Positions 34,651-44,421 of a stretch of 64,000 nucleotides of DNA are shown in pieces (within the stretch, counting starts at the first letter, position 1; every line of letters starts with the position of its first letter). The notes under the pieces are model-generated. The model searched no databases. It worked only from the letters and a program-made list of their open reading frames with translations, and was not told the DNA's origin. This stretch comes from Sinomonas humi. GTDB taxonomy: Bacteria > Actinomycetota > Actinomycetes > Actinomycetales > Micrococcaceae. The stretch is from positions 62,001 through 126,000 of the forward strand of contig NZ_JTDL01000152.1 in assembly GCF_000802235.1 (NCBI RefSeq), read 5' to 3'. Both the position numbers and the translations under genes were made by a program.

Positions 34651-36023
34651 GAAGTGACCTTCCCTGCCTTGGTGGATTGGGTGAGCAGATCGTCGGCGTT
34701 GAAGCCCGAGATCTCCTCGCTCGCCGCCTTGCCGCCGAGCGGGTGGAAGCCATTCCCGCCCGAGGACGCCGACGAGTAGGCCGTCTCCGCATGGATCGCG
34801 ATGTCGATGCCGGCCTCTTCCGCTTCGGTCGTGACCCGGAAGCCCATCGTCTTCTTGATGGCGAGGCCGATGAGGAGCGAGACGACGAAGGAGTAGCCGA
34901 GAACGGTGAAGGCCCCGATGGCCTGCTTGCCGAGGAGGTCGAAACCGCCGCCGTAGAAGAGGCCAGTGCCGGCAGACGGAGCGCCCGGGCTCCCAGCGAG
35001 GCCGATGAAGAGCGTGCCGACGATTCCGCCGACCATGTGGACGCCCACGACGTCGAGCGAGTCGTCGTAGCCGAAGCGGTACTTCAGGCCGACCGCGAGG
35101 GCGCACACGGCACCGGCGAGGACGCCGAGGATGATCGCCCAGAGCGGGGAGATCGCGGCACAGGCCGGGGTGATGGCGACAAGACCCGCGACGGCGCCTG
35201 AGGCCGCGCCGAGCGAGGTCGCGTGGCCGTCGCGGATCTTCTCCACGATGAGCCAGCCGAGGGTCGCGGCGCACGGCGCTACGAGCGTGTTGATCCAGGC
35301 GAAGGCCGCAGTGCCATTGGCCGCAAGGGCCGAGCCGGCGTTGAACCCGAACCAGCCGAACCAGAGGAGGCCCGCGCCGAGCATGACGAACGGAAGGTTG
35401 TGCGGGCGGTGGTTCGGATCCTTGCCGAAGCCATTTCGCTTGCCGAGGACGAGGGCCAGAGCGAGGCCTGCGGCGCCGGCGTTGATGTGGACTGCGGTAC
35501 CGCCTGCAAAGTCGATCACGCCAAGGTGGTTGAGCCAGCCCCCGATGAAGTTTCCGTTCGCGTCCTTGTTCGCGTCGAACACCCAGTGAGCCACCGGGAA
35601 GTACACGAGGACCGAGAAGAGCGCCGCGAAGACCATCCACGAACCGAACTTCGCCCGGTCAGCGATCGAGCCGGAGATGAGCGCAACGGTGATGATCGCA
35701 AAGACGGCCTGGAAGCCGACGAACGCGAGTTCGGGGATCGTGCCCGTGAGGGGCATGTCGTTGCCTGTCGAGAGGACGCCGTGGAGGCCGAACTTCGCGA
35801 GGTTGCCGAACAGCCCGGCGAACGCGTCCGTGCCGAACGACATCGAGTAGCCGAACAGCACCCACAGCACGCCCACGAGGGCGATGGCGCCGAAGCTCAT
35901 CATCATCATGTTCAGGACGGACTTGGCACGGGTCATGCCTCCGTAGAAGAACGCAAGCCCGGGGGTCATCAGCAGCACGAGCGCCGCTGACGCGAGGACC
36001 CAGGCGGTGTCGCCAGCATTCAT
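34647..36023 (-). CDS. amtB: Ammonium transporter (standard twin-His form)
   Basis: A 458-residue Amt channel for ammonium uptake under nitrogen limitation. Both twin-His residues are present: His179 in GGTAVHINAG and the later His in VGVHMVGG; the Phe-gate region reads GFQAVFAIITV. FYGGMTRAKSVLN, FGKDPNHRPHNLP and NAGSALAANG match the paralog at 32.6-34.0 kb almost exactly, so the two arose by duplication. ATG at 36023 has a purine-rich upstream (GAAAGGC). Coupled to glnK copy 2. Confidence 0.97.
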   Translation of the reverse strand: MNAGDTAWVLASAALVLLMTPGLAFFYGGMTRAKSVLNMMMMSFGAIALVGVLWVLFGYSMSFGTDAFAGLFGNLAKFGLHGVLSTGNDMPLTGTIPELAFVGFQAVFAIITVALISGSIADRAKFGSWMVFAALFSVLVYFPVAHWVFDANKDANGNFIGGWLNHLGVIDFAGGTAVHINAGAAGLALALVLGKRNGFGKDPNHRPHNLPFVMLGAGLLWFGWFGFNAGSALAANGTAAFAWINTLVAPCAATLGWLIVEKIRDGHATSLGAASGAVAGLVAITPACAAISPLWAIILGVLAGAVCALAVGLKYRFGYDDSLDVVGVHMVGGIVGTLFIGLAGSPGAPSAGTGLFYGGGFDLLGKQAIGAFTVLGYSFVVSLLIGLAIKKTMGFRVTTEAEEAGIDIAIHAETAYSSASSGGNGFHPLGGKAASEEISGFNADDLLTQSTKAGKVTS

Positions 36024-36146
36024 GGTGAGTTGCCTTTCGAGGGGTGGAACGGGTGGCGTCTGGCCCGCCTTCGCCGCTGGGATGGCGGTTTAGCGGACCA
36101 CTGAGAAAAGATTGACGCCGCGGTGTTTCAGCTGCTCGCGGCCAAA

Positions 36147-36183
36147 ATTGCTCTGCCGTTACAACTTCCGCTCAGGCGTTAAG
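36147..36183 (-). promoter_or_regulatory. Candidate GlnR-type element upstream of amtB copy 2
   Basis: On the minus strand CTTAAC, CCTGAGC-GG, then TGTAAC-N6-GCAAT. Spacing and bases match the element before amtB copy 1, while the flanks differ. The 205-bp gap 36024-36228 holds this element and the MFS promoter, but no gene. Confidence 0.5.
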
Positions 36184-36228
36184 CCCGTGTCACGAGCTCG
36201 TTTCGGGGGCGTTACGTAATGTTGTGCC

Positions 36229-37461
36229 ATGCCGAGACCAGCATTCCGGGTCCCGCTCGGGCCGTCCCCTCGCTCAGCCCGAGCTGAGCAGACTCCACGC
36301 GCGCCGATCCCCCGCGACGTCTGGGTGCTCGTTGTCGCGGCGTTCGCGATTGCCATCGGTTTCGGCTTGGTCTCTCCCGTGCTCCCGCAGTTCGCCGCGA
36401 GTTTCGGCGTGGGGGCAACGGCTGCGTCGATTATTGTGAGCGCCTTCGCCCTCACGCGCCTCGTTCTGGCTCCGACAGCCGGGAGCTTCGTGAACCGCGT
36501 CGGCGAGCGGCCCGTCTACGTCATCGGCGTCCTGACGGTCGCGGTCTTCACGGGTGCCTGCGCGTTTGCGGGGAGCTATTGGCAGCTCCTCCTGTTCCGG
36601 GGGCTTGCAGGCCTCGGCTCGACGATGTTCACGATCTCTTCGTCAGGTCTCATCGTCCGGCTCGCGCCGCCCGAGTCGCGGGGACGGGTCAGCGGACTGT
36701 ACGCGTCCTCGTTCCTGCTCGGCAGCATCGCGGGGCCACTCGTCGGCGGACTGCTCGCGGGGTTCGGGCTCCGCGTCCCGTTCCTCGTGTACGCGGGGAC
36801 CCTCGTCGTGGCTGCCTCGATCGTGGGCATCCTGCTTGGCCGGGGGCCGGACGCGGTTCCGCGTACGGCGCTTCCGCCGCTCCGTCTCGCCGAAGCCCTC
36901 GAGCTTGCGCCGTACCGTGCTGCGCTCGTGTCCAACTTCGCGAACGGTTGGGCGACGCTTGGCATCAGGATGGCGCTCGTCCCGCTTTTCGCGGCGGAGG
37001 CGCTTCGTGCCGCACCCGCCGCCGCGGGCCTCGCACTCGCGCTCTTCGCGCTGGGAACCGCCGGGGCACTGACGTTCTCGGGTCGGCTCGCCGATACGTG
37101 GGGTCGCCGCCCGCTCGCACTTTCGGGACTTGCGACCGCTGCCGCGGCGACGGGCGTCATGGGGCTCAGCCCCGACGAACCCGTCCTGTTCGCGCTTTCC
37201 GCCATTGCGGGCTTTGGCTCGGGGCTTCTCAGCCCTGCACTCCAAGCGACGGTGGCGGACACGATCGGCCGCGAGCGGAGCGGCGGTGCCCCGCTCGCCG
37301 TCTTCCAGATGGTCTCCGACGTCGGGAGCATCGTCGGCCCGCTGCTAGCCGGCCTCCTCGCCGACCATGTCGGCTATGGCTGGGCGTTTGCAGTCTCAGG
37401 TGCATCCCTGCTCCTGGCGATCCCGGCTTGGGCGGGACGACGACGGCGGGCGCCCGTCTGA
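36229..37461 (+). CDS. MFS transporter, drug:H+ antiporter-like
   Basis: A 410-residue major facilitator protein with 12 predicted membrane helices, probably an exporter of small molecules. The family A motif appears as GSFVNRVGERPVY between helices 2 and 3, a weaker copy as GRLADTWGRRPLA in the second half, and the antiporter-like LGSIAGPLVGGLLAGFGLR in helix 5. The N-terminal 28 residues are cytosolic, Pro/Arg-rich. There is no SD; TAATGT (36217-36222) ends seven bases before the ATG, so a leaderless mRNA is likely. Substrate unknown. It interrupts the leftward ftsY-ffh backbone. Confidence 0.88.
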   Translation: MPRPAFRVPLGPSPRSARAEQTPRAPIPRDVWVLVVAAFAIAIGFGLVSPVLPQFAASFGVGATAASIIVSAFALTRLVLAPTAGSFVNRVGERPVYVIGVLTVAVFTGACAFAGSYWQLLLFRGLAGLGSTMFTISSSGLIVRLAPPESRGRVSGLYASSFLLGSIAGPLVGGLLAGFGLRVPFLVYAGTLVVAASIVGILLGRGPDAVPRTALPPLRLAEALELAPYRAALVSNFANGWATLGIRMALVPLFAAEALRAAPAAAGLALALFALGTAGALTFSGRLADTWGRRPLALSGLATAAAATGVMGLSPDEPVLFALSAIAGFGSGLLSPALQATVADTIGRERSGGAPLAVFQMVSDVGSIVGPLLAGLLADHVGYGWAFAVSGASLLLAIPAWAGRRRRAPV

Positions 37462-37478
37462 ACGAGCGCCCGCCGTCG
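37440..37478. terminator. Hairpin between convergent MFS and ftsY genes
   Basis: CGACGGCGGGCGC (37441-37453) pairs with GCGCCCGCCGTCG (37466-37478); the MFS stop codon lies in the loop. No T tract. Probably a shared terminator of the convergent genes. Confidence 0.6.
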
Positions 37479-37504
37479 GTGGGGCTTAGGAAGAGAAGCC
37501 GGAG

Positions 37505-38719
37505 CTAGTTGAGGATCGCGTCGACGAACCCCTCGACATCGAACGGGGCCAAGTCATCTGGGCCCTCGCCCAGGCCGACCAGTTTGACGGGCACGCCGAG
37601 CTGCTTCTGGATCGCGACGACGATGCCGCCCTTCGCGGTGCCGTCGAGCTTCGTGAGGACGATGCCCGTGATGCGGACGACCTCGGAGAAGACCTTGGCC
37701 TGGTTGAGTCCGTTCTGGCCCGTCGTCGCGTCGAGCACGAGGAGCACCTCGTCTACCTCGGCGAGCTTCTCGATCACGCGCTTGACCTTGCCGAGCTCGT
37801 CCATGAGGCCGACCTTGTTCTGGAGCCGGCCGGCCGTGTCGACCATGACGACGTCGGCCTCCTGCTCGATGCCAGCCTTGACCGCCTCGAACGCGACCGA
37901 GGCCGGATCGGCGCCCTCGATGTCGGATTTGACGGTCGGGACTCCGACGCGCGCGCCCCAGGTCGCGAGCTGCTCGGCCGCCGCCGCGCGGAAAGTGTCT
38001 GCGGCGCCAAGGAGCACATCCTTGTCCTCGGCGACGAGCACGCGCGCGAGCTTGCCGACCGTCGTCGTCTTCCCCACGCCGTTGACCCCCACAATGAGGA
38101 CGACGGCGGGCTTGCCGCCCTTGCGGTCGACGTTGAGTGAGCGGTCCAGGGTCGGGTCGACGAGCTTGACGAGCTCCTCGCGGAGCATCGACCGCACCTC
38201 TTCCGGATTGCGGCTGCCCATGACCTTGACGCGGTCCTTGAGCGTCTCGACGAGCTCAAGGCTCGGCTCTGTGCCGATGTCGGCCAAGAGCAGTGCCTCC
38301 TCGACCTCGTCCCACACGTTCTCGTCGATGCGGTCGCTCGAGAGCAGGGCGAGGAGGCCCTTCCCGAGCACGTTGTTGCTCCGGATGAGCCGTTCGCGCA
38401 GACGCTGGAGCCGCCCAGCGACGGGTGCAGGTGTCTCGGTGGGTACTTCTTCGACCGTCGGCTGCTCGAAGACTTCCGGAACCTCGACCGCCTGATCGGG
38501 CTCGAGGAGCGGCGGCGGCTCGGCGACCGCCGTCGGTGCTCCCGTCTCGTCGCCTGCGACGTTCGGCTGATTGGGTGCGAGAACCGGATCGTTCGCGTCC
38601 CTCGTCCCCGGGTAGCGCACCTTCGAGCGCCTCCCGCGCACAAGCCCGATGACGGACCCGGCGACGACGAACAGCACGATCACGGCAATGATGATGGGCA
38701 GGAGTGCGGAGGCTGTCAC
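37505..38719 (-). CDS. ftsY: Signal recognition particle receptor FtsY
   Basis: The membrane receptor for the SRP-ribosome complex. The 404-residue protein has an N-terminal membrane helix ([21 protein letters not shown], about residues 6-26, given in part), an acidic/Pro linker, then the NG GTPase domain: [15 protein letters not shown] (G1), [20 protein letters not shown] (G3), [10 protein letters not shown] (G4) and [12 protein letters not shown]. The N-terminal helix is the anchor type seen in actinobacteria. It is downstream of smc on the same strand, the usual order. Confidence 0.97.
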   Translation of the reverse strand: MTASALLPIIIAVIVLFVVAGSVIGLVRGRRSKVRYPGTRDANDPVLAPNQPNVAGDETGAPTAVAEPPPLLEPDQAVEVPEVFEQPTVEEVPTETPAPVAGRLQRLRERLIRSNNVLGKGLLALLSSDRIDENVWDEVEEALLLADIGTEPSLELVETLKDRVKVMGSRNPEEVRSMLREELVKLVDPTLDRSLNVDRKGGKPAVVLIVGVNGVGKTTTVGKLARVLVAEDKDVLLGAADTFRAAAAEQLATWGARVGVPTVKSDIEGADPASVAFEAVKAGIEQEADVVMVDTAGRLQNKVGLMDELGKVKRVIEKLAEVDEVLLVLDATTGQNGLNQAKVFSEVVRITGIVLTKLDGTAKGGIVVAIQKQLGVPVKLVGLGEGPDDLAPFDVEGFVDAILN

Positions 38720-38772
38720 GAGACCTAGCTTCTCACAGCCACTTCACCGCCGGGCCTTTCGCGCAGGCAGGG

Positions 38773-41700
38773 TCAGACCCGCTCGAGCTTCTGGCTCACG
38801 ACCGTCGAGACGCCGTCCCCGCGCATCGACACCCCGTACAGGGCGTCCGCGACCTCCATGGTGCGCTTCTGGTGCGTGATGACGATGAGCTGGCTCGATT
38901 CGCGCAGCTCCTCGAAGATCGTGATGAGACGGCCGAGGTTCGTGTCGTCCAGGGCCGCCTCGACCTCGTCCATGACGTAGAACGGCGACGGCCGAGCCTT
39001 GAAGATCGCGACGAGGAGCGCGACGGCGGTGAGGGATCTTTCCCCTCCCGACAGGAGCGAGAGCCGCTTGATCTTCTTGCCGGCCGGACGGGCTTCGACT
39101 TCGATGCCTGTCGTCAGCATGTCCTCCGGATCGGTGAGGACGAGGCGCCCTTCGCCGCCCGGGAACAGGCGCCCGAAGACCCTCTCGAACTGGACGGCCG
39201 TATCGGCGTACGCCTCGGCGAAGACGCGCTGCACGCGCTCGTCGACGTCCTTGATGATCGCGAGCAGGTCCCGCCGACTCGACTTCAGGTCCTCGAGCTG
39301 CTCGTTGAGGAACCGATGCCGCTCCTCGAGCGCCGCGAACTCCTCGAGCGCGAGTGGGTTGACCTTGCCGAGGGCCGCGAGGTCACGTTCGGCCTTCTTG
39401 AGCCGCTTTTCCTGCTCTGCGCGCACGAACGGGGCACCGCCCACAGGCTGCCCCTCGTCGTCGACCTCGACGCGGAGGGAGGCCCACTTGTCGGCGCCGT
39501 CGTCGGGAATCGGGATCGCGAGGTGAGGCCCGAATTCTTCGACCAGCTGCTCGGCAGCGAGCCCGAGCTCCTCGACTGCCCGGTCCTCGAGGGCTTCGAG
39601 ACGCAGGCCGAGCTCTGCGCGGGCGAGCTCGTCGCGGTGGGCCGCGTTGCTCAGTTCGGCGAGCTCCTTCGCGAGCGCTTCGGTTGAGGTGCGGAGGGCA
39701 GAAAGCCGCTCATCGAGTGCTTGGCGCCGCTCCTCGGCTGCGTCACGTTCCTCGGCAGCGTCTTCCACCGCGCGGTCCATTGCGGCGACGCCGACAAGCG
39801 CGGCTCGGGCGACAGCCTCAGCTCGGGCCGCCTTCCTCGCCCGGTCCTCAGCTCGCCTCCGTGCCTCAGCTGCTGCCTTGCGCTCCGCGGCGGCCGCTCG
39901 CTCGAGCGACTCCGCCCGGGCCTCGAGCGCCCGGTGCTGTTCCTCGACCGTGCGCAGCGCAAGGCGCGCCTCCAGCTCGGCCGCACGCGCCGCCGTCGCC
40001 CGCTGCGCAAGCCGATCACGCTCGGCCGCGGAGGGCTCGGCGTCGTCCTCCTCCGCTTCGGCCTCCTCAGCTGCTTCGAGCCGCTCGGCCGCCAGGGCCA
40101 GGGCCTCCTGCTCGGTGTCGAGCTGCGCTTGGGCGGCCGCAAGCGATGCCCGGAGCCGCTCGTCCTCGGCGGTGGCACCCCTCAGCTGCGCGCCGAGGGC
40201 CGCGAGGCGCTCCGCGACGGCGGCGAACTTCGCATCGGAATCATGGAGGGCGGCGAGGGCAGAATCGGCGTGTTGGGTCGTCTCGCGGACCCGATCCCTG
40301 GCGCCGACGAGCTCGAAGCCTGCGCGCTCGTGCTCGGCAATGGCAAGCCCGAGCTGCGACTCGGCCGCCTCAACTTGGGCCTGGAGCTCGATCGTCGATG
40401 GGGCGGCTGCTGAACCGCCGCGCATCGCGCCGGCGGTGACCACGTCCCCTTTCAGGGTCACAACCGTCAGCTCGGGCTGGGCCATGAGGAGCGGGAGGGC
40501 TTGGCCCACCTCCTCCACGGCGACCGCGCCGCTGAGGAGACGGACGACGGCGGCGCGCACCCGCGGATCGGCGGTCACGACGGAGTCGAGCCAGTGCGCT
40601 TTGGCTGGCAGCTCAGGCCGATCGTCTCGACCGGGCGGCTCCGCTGCGCCGCCGATCAGGAGGGCGGCCTGACCGCCGTCGTCGTCGCTCAGTCGCGTGA
40701 GGGCGCGCAGGGCAGCCTCCGCATCGTCCATCGCGAGGCCTTCGGCGATGCTCCCGAGGATGGCGGCTACGGCGGCCTCGAACCCTGACTCGACCTTGAG
40801 CAGGGAGGGAACCGGGCCGAGGACGCCGTCCCCGGATGCGAGGACGGCGGTACTGCCGTCTCGGCCCCGGAGCCCGGCCCGGAGCGCATCGAGCCGTGCC
40901 TCGAGCGAGTGGCGCGCCGTCTCTGCCGCTCGCCGGCGCTCCTCGATCGCCCGGAGCTCTTCCTCGGCAGCCTCCTGAGCGGCGGCTGCCTCCTCGTAGG
41001 CGGCATCGAGGCCCTCTTCGCCCTGCTCCACGCCCGCGACCTGCGTCTCGAGCGCGGTGAATTCGAGCTCCGCGCTCCGTCGACGTTCAGCGGCCGAGGC
41101 GAGCGAGGCTTGAAGACGTCCGATTTCCCCCTCGGCAGCCTCGACCCGGCTCCGAGCTGCCCCGACGGCCCCCGCAAGCCGGGCAAGGCCCTCGCGACGA
41201 TCCGCGGAGGCTCTGAGGCGTGCGGTGTGCCGACGATCTTCGGCGGCTGCCTCCTCCTCAGCCTCGATGCGCGCCTCGGACGCTGCCTCAAGGCCCTCGG
41301 AACGGACGTCGATCGCCTCTGCAAGGACGGCGAGCTCCTCTCGGGCCTCCTCGGCCTGCCGGTCGAGCCGCTCGGGATCGCGCCCGGAAGGCGGGGCCTC
41401 GGAAGCGCCCAGGAGGCGGCGTCGTTCCTCGGCAACGCTCGCGAGCGAGCGCAGCCGCTCCCTGCCAGCGGAGAGACGGTACCAGAGGTCGCGGGCGGCG
41501 TTGAGCTTGGGCGTTGCGAGGGCGGCTGCACGCTCGGCCTCGGCTTGCTCGCGGCGCGCCGACTCAAGCTCGCGCTCGACCTCGGCCCGCCGTGCTGTGA
41601 GCGCGGACTGGTCGGCCCGGTCCTGTTCGAGCGTGTCCCGCAGCCGGACGACGTCGTCTGCCAAGAGACGAGCCTTGGCGTCGCGGACGTCGGCCTGGAT

Positions 41701-42351
41701 CGTCTGGGCGCGGCGTGCGACCTGCGCTTGGCGGCCGAGAGGCCCCAGCTGCCGACGGATCTCCCCGGTGAGGTCCGCGAGCCGCTGGAGGTTGCCCTGC
41801 ATCGCGTCGAGCTTGCGGACGGTCCGCTCCTTGCGGCGCCGATGCTTGAGGATTCCCGCGGCCTCCTCGATGAAGCCCCGCCGGTCCTCGGGCGTTGCGT
41901 GCAGGACGCGGTCGAGCTGCCCCTGACCAACGATGACGTGCATCTCGCGGCCGAGACCCGAATCGCTCAGGAGCTCTTGGATGTCGAGAAGGCGGCATGA
42001 CTCGCCGTTGATCGCGTATTCCGAACCCCCTGTGCGGAAGAGCGTCCGGGAGATCGTGACCTCGCTGTACTCGATCGGGAGTGCGCCGTCGGCGTTGTCG
42101 ATCGTCAGGGAGACCTGCGCGCGGCCCAGGGGTGGCCGCCCCGCGGTGCCCGCGAAGATGACGTCCTCCATCTTGCCGCCGCGGAGCGTTTTGGCGCCCT
42201 GCTCCCCCATGACCCATGCGAGCGCGTCGACGACGTTCGACTTGCCCGAACCGTTCGGACCGACGACGGCGGTCACACCCGGTTCGAACTCGAACGTCGT
42301 GGCCGAGGCGAAGGACTTGAAGCCTCGGATCGTGAGGGTCTTGAGGTGCAA
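38773..42351 (-). CDS. smc: Chromosome segregation protein SMC
   Basis: The condensin ATPase that loops and aligns chromosome arms, working with ScpA/ScpB. The 1192-residue protein has the N-terminal Walker A GPNGSGKSN, two long coiled coils rich in Ala, Glu and Arg (about 170-500 and 670-1000), the hinge between them (GVLGPVPSLLKV region), and a C-terminal head with the signature LSGGERSLTA and Walker B YVMDEVEAALDD. The start is TTG at 42351 with AAGGAG upstream at long spacing; it gives the conserved HLKTLTIRGFKSFA. 42352-42473 contains a 12-bp direct repeat (42403 and 42416) and no gene. Confidence 0.97.
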   Translation of the reverse strand: MHLKTLTIRGFKSFASATTFEFEPGVTAVVGPNGSGKSNVVDALAWVMGEQGAKTLRGGKMEDVIFAGTAGRPPLGRAQVSLTIDNADGALPIEYSEVTISRTLFRTGGSEYAINGESCRLLDIQELLSDSGLGREMHVIVGQGQLDRVLHATPEDRRGFIEEAAGILKHRRRKERTVRKLDAMQGNLQRLADLTGEIRRQLGPLGRQAQVARRAQTIQADVRDAKARLLADDVVRLRDTLEQDRADQSALTARRAEVERELESARREQAEAERAAALATPKLNAARDLWYRLSAGRERLRSLASVAEERRRLLGASEAPPSGRDPERLDRQAEEAREELAVLAEAIDVRSEGLEAASEARIEAEEEAAAEDRRHTARLRASADRREGLARLAGAVGAARSRVEAAEGEIGRLQASLASAAERRRSAELEFTALETQVAGVEQGEEGLDAAYEEAAAAQEAAEEELRAIEERRRAAETARHSLEARLDALRAGLRGRDGSTAVLASGDGVLGPVPSLLKVESGFEAAVAAILGSIAEGLAMDDAEAALRALTRLSDDDGGQAALLIGGAAEPPGRDDRPELPAKAHWLDSVVTADPRVRAAVVRLLSGAVAVEEVGQALPLLMAQPELTVVTLKGDVVTAGAMRGGSAAAPSTIELQAQVEAAESQLGLAIAEHERAGFELVGARDRVRETTQHADSALAALHDSDAKFAAVAERLAALGAQLRGATAEDERLRASLAAAQAQLDTEQEALALAAERLEAAEEAEAEEDDAEPSAAERDRLAQRATAARAAELEARLALRTVEEQHRALEARAESLERAAAAERKAAAEARRRAEDRARKAARAEAVARAALVGVAAMDRAVEDAAEERDAAEERRQALDERLSALRTSTEALAKELAELSNAAHRDELARAELGLRLEALEDRAVEELGLAAEQLVEEFGPHLAIPIPDDGADKWASLRVEVDDEGQPVGGAPFVRAEQEKRLKKAERDLAALGKVNPLALEEFAALEERHRFLNEQLEDLKSSRRDLLAIIKDVDERVQRVFAEAYADTAVQFERVFGRLFPGGEGRLVLTDPEDMLTTGIEVEARPAGKKIKRLSLLSGGERSLTAVALLVAIFKARPSPFYVMDEVEAALDDTNLGRLITIFEELRESSQLIVITHQKRTMEVADALYGVSMRGDGVSTVVSQKLERV

Positions 42352-42473
42352 AGGGCCCGTGTTCTCCTTTTGGTGGATGGCTGTCCGTCAGCGGATAGGT
42401 GGTTCTGCCACTGAATTCTGCCACTGACACGGGCGCCAGCGCGGGCAGGCGGAGCTGTCCCTCCTGATTGGCG

Positions 42474-43427
42474 TTAGAGACGGACGTTGCGCGGTGTCCG
42501 CTGGCATGACGGGCAGCGGTACGACGAGCGGTTCATGAACGGTTCGCGGACCATGATGCTCGTTCGGCCCTCCTCGGCGCAGCGCAGGCATGGCTGCCCG
42601 GCGCGGCCGTAGGCCGAGAGGGAGCGGTCGAAGTAGCCCGACGCACCGTTGACGTTGACGTAGAGCGAATCGAAGCTCGTACCGCCCGCATCGAGAGCGC
42701 GGAGCATGACGTCGCGGACGGCGTCGACGAGCCGCAGGGTCTCTGCCTTGCGCATGGTGTCGGTGGGCCGGGCGTAGTGCAGACGCGCGGCCCAGAGGGC
42801 TTCGTCCGCGTAGATGTTGCCGATGCCCGAGACGAGCCGCTGATCAAGCAGCGCGCGCTTGACGCCCGTGCGACGCGCGCGGAAACGCTCGTGGAGCCCG
42901 GCCGCCGAAAAGGAGGGATCGAGCGGGTCCCTTGCGATATGGGCCGCCTCAGCCGCGATGAGCGGAAGCGGCTTTGCGGCGCAACCCCCCGGTCCGCCGT
43001 CGTCTGTTGCCACGAGCGGCACGACGGCGAGGCCTCCGAAGATGCGCTGGTCGACGAAGCGGAGCTCGGCTGGCACGCCCGGGGAGTCGGAGAGGGTGAT
43101 GCGGACCTTGAGGTGCTTCTCGTCCGGCTGCCCGGGATCCTCAACGAGAAGCTGGCCGCTCATGCCCAGATGGGCCATGAGGGCGGTGTGGGGAAGGGAA
43201 TCGGCACCCCCCTCGTCCACGTCGGCGAGGGGAAGCCACAGGAACTTGCCGCGGCGCACTGCGTCAAGGACGACTGCGCCCTCGAGCTGACCGCGGAAGT
43301 CGTCGGGCCCTAGGAGGTGGCGGCGGATAGAGCGGGGGTCCAGAACCTCGACGCGCTCGATCCGGCGTCCGGTGACCCATGTTGAAAGGCCGCGGCGGAC
43401 GACCTCGACTTCGGGTAGCTCGGGCAA
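42474..43427 (-). CDS. mutM: Formamidopyrimidine-DNA glycosylase
   Basis: A base-excision repair enzyme that removes 8-oxoguanine and nicks the site. The 317-residue protein begins with the catalytic PELPEVE (Pro2 nucleophile, Glu3), has AHLGMSGQL with Lys in [15 protein letters not shown] in the H2TH domain, and a C-terminal zinc finger formed by Cys pairs CLRC and CPSC. It lies two bases after rnc and upstream of smc in the conserved rnc-mutM-smc-ftsY order. Confidence 0.97.
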   Translation of the reverse strand: MPELPEVEVVRRGLSTWVTGRRIERVEVLDPRSIRRHLLGPDDFRGQLEGAVVLDAVRRGKFLWLPLADVDEGGADSLPHTALMAHLGMSGQLLVEDPGQPDEKHLKVRITLSDSPGVPAELRFVDQRIFGGLAVVPLVATDDGGPGGCAAKPLPLIAAEAAHIARDPLDPSFSAAGLHERFRARRTGVKRALLDQRLVSGIGNIYADEALWAARLHYARPTDTMRKAETLRLVDAVRDVMLRALDAGGTSFDSLYVNVNGASGYFDRSLSAYGRAGQPCLRCAEEGRTSIMVREPFMNRSSYRCPSCQRTPRNVRL

Positions 43428-43429
43428 GG

Positions 43430-44167
43430 CTAGGCTGCCCCGCCAGCGCTCTCACGCCCGCCCGGCGAGCTGCCGATGACCCCGGACTCGTCCGGGCAGA
43501 GGACCTTCCAAGCGTCTGCGGCCGAGTACTGCTCGGCCTCCTTCTTCGAGTTGCCGGTCCCTGTCCCGTAGGGAACGCCGCCGATCGAAAGGGTTGCAGT
43601 GTACGTGCGCGCGTGGTCCGGGCCGTCCCCCACCACGGCATAGTGGATGGTGCCGAGCTGACGGTTCGCGGCGAGCTCCTGGATGTGGGTCTTCCAGTCG
43701 GTGCCTGCCCCCATCACGGCGGCGTCATCGAGAAGCGGTCCGACGAGGCGCACGACGAGGCAACGGGCTTCCTCGAGGTTGTTGGAGATGTAGGTGGCGC
43801 CGATGAGCGCCTCCATCGTGTCCGCGAGGATGGAGGACTTGTTCTTGCCGTTGGTGACTTTCTCGCCGTGCCCGAGGTAGATGCACTCCCCGACGCCGAG
43901 GCGCCGCGCGATGCCGGCAAGGGCCCTCGTGCTCACGACGGCGGCGCGCCGCTTCGCCAGCTCGCCCTCGGAGAGGTCCGGGTACGTGCGATACAGGTGG
44001 TCGGTCACCGAGAATCCCAGAATGGAGTCGCCGAGGAACTCGAGGCGCTCGTTCGTGGGAATGCCGCCATTCTCGTAGGCGTACGAGCGGTGGGTCAGGG
44101 CAAGACGAAGCGTCTCGGCGTCGATGTCGACGCCGAGACGCTTCAGAAGCTCATCGTGAGCGGGCAT
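43430..44167 (-). CDS. rnc: Ribonuclease III
   Basis: A double-strand-specific endoribonuclease for rRNA processing. The 245-residue protein has the signature [12 protein letters not shown] with catalytic acids, a second acidic site in [12 protein letters not shown], and a C-terminal dsRNA-binding domain (about residues 165-232, ending with [15 protein letters not shown]). It follows rpmF by a short gap and is followed by mutM after two bases. Confidence 0.96.
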   Translation of the reverse strand: MPAHDELLKRLGVDIDAETLRLALTHRSYAYENGGIPTNERLEFLGDSILGFSVTDHLYRTYPDLSEGELAKRRAAVVSTRALAGIARRLGVGECIYLGHGEKVTNGKNKSSILADTMEALIGATYISNNLEEARCLVVRLVGPLLDDAAVMGAGTDWKTHIQELAANRQLGTIHYAVVGDGPDHARTYTATLSIGGVPYGTGTGNSKKEAEQYSAADAWKVLCPDESGVIGSSPGGRESAGGAA

Positions 44168-44186
44168 ATCGTGGCCGGCTGACTGC

Positions 44187-44390
44187 TCAGGCGTCGGCGA
44201 CCTTGCGGCCCTTGTACTCCATGAAGAGCGGGGTGCCGGCGGAGTCGGTGACGACCTTCGCCTGGTGGGGAAGGCTGTAGACCACGCGACCGTTCTCGAC
44301 CGTCTTGATCAGGTTCGGCGCGGCCGCCTTCCACTGGGAGCGGCGGGCTCGCGTGTTCGAGCGGGACATCTTCCGCTTGGGAACTGCCAC
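44187..44390 (-). CDS. rpmF: 50S ribosomal protein L32
   Basis: A 67-residue basic ribosomal protein. [21 protein letters not shown] is the standard start (given in part). It lacks the CxxC zinc pairs, so it is the Zn-independent form. It follows yceD, the usual pairing. Confidence 0.96.
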   Translation of the reverse strand: MAVPKRKMSRSNTRARRSQWKAAAPNLIKTVENGRVVYSLPHQAKVVTDSAGTPLFMEYKGRKVADA

Positions 44391-44421
44391 GGCTAACTCA
44401 TTTCTCTCTTAGGGCCAACAC

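Noticed and set aside
34312-35640. 442-codon frame ending in a PII protein, looking like a fusion
   Set aside because: The glnK reading frame merely stays open upstream through amtB; the ATG at 34650 with ATGA coupling is the real start.
36229-37461. Resistance gene acquired by transfer
   Set aside because: GC content and codon use match the neighbours, and no mobile element flanks it; substrate cannot be inferred.
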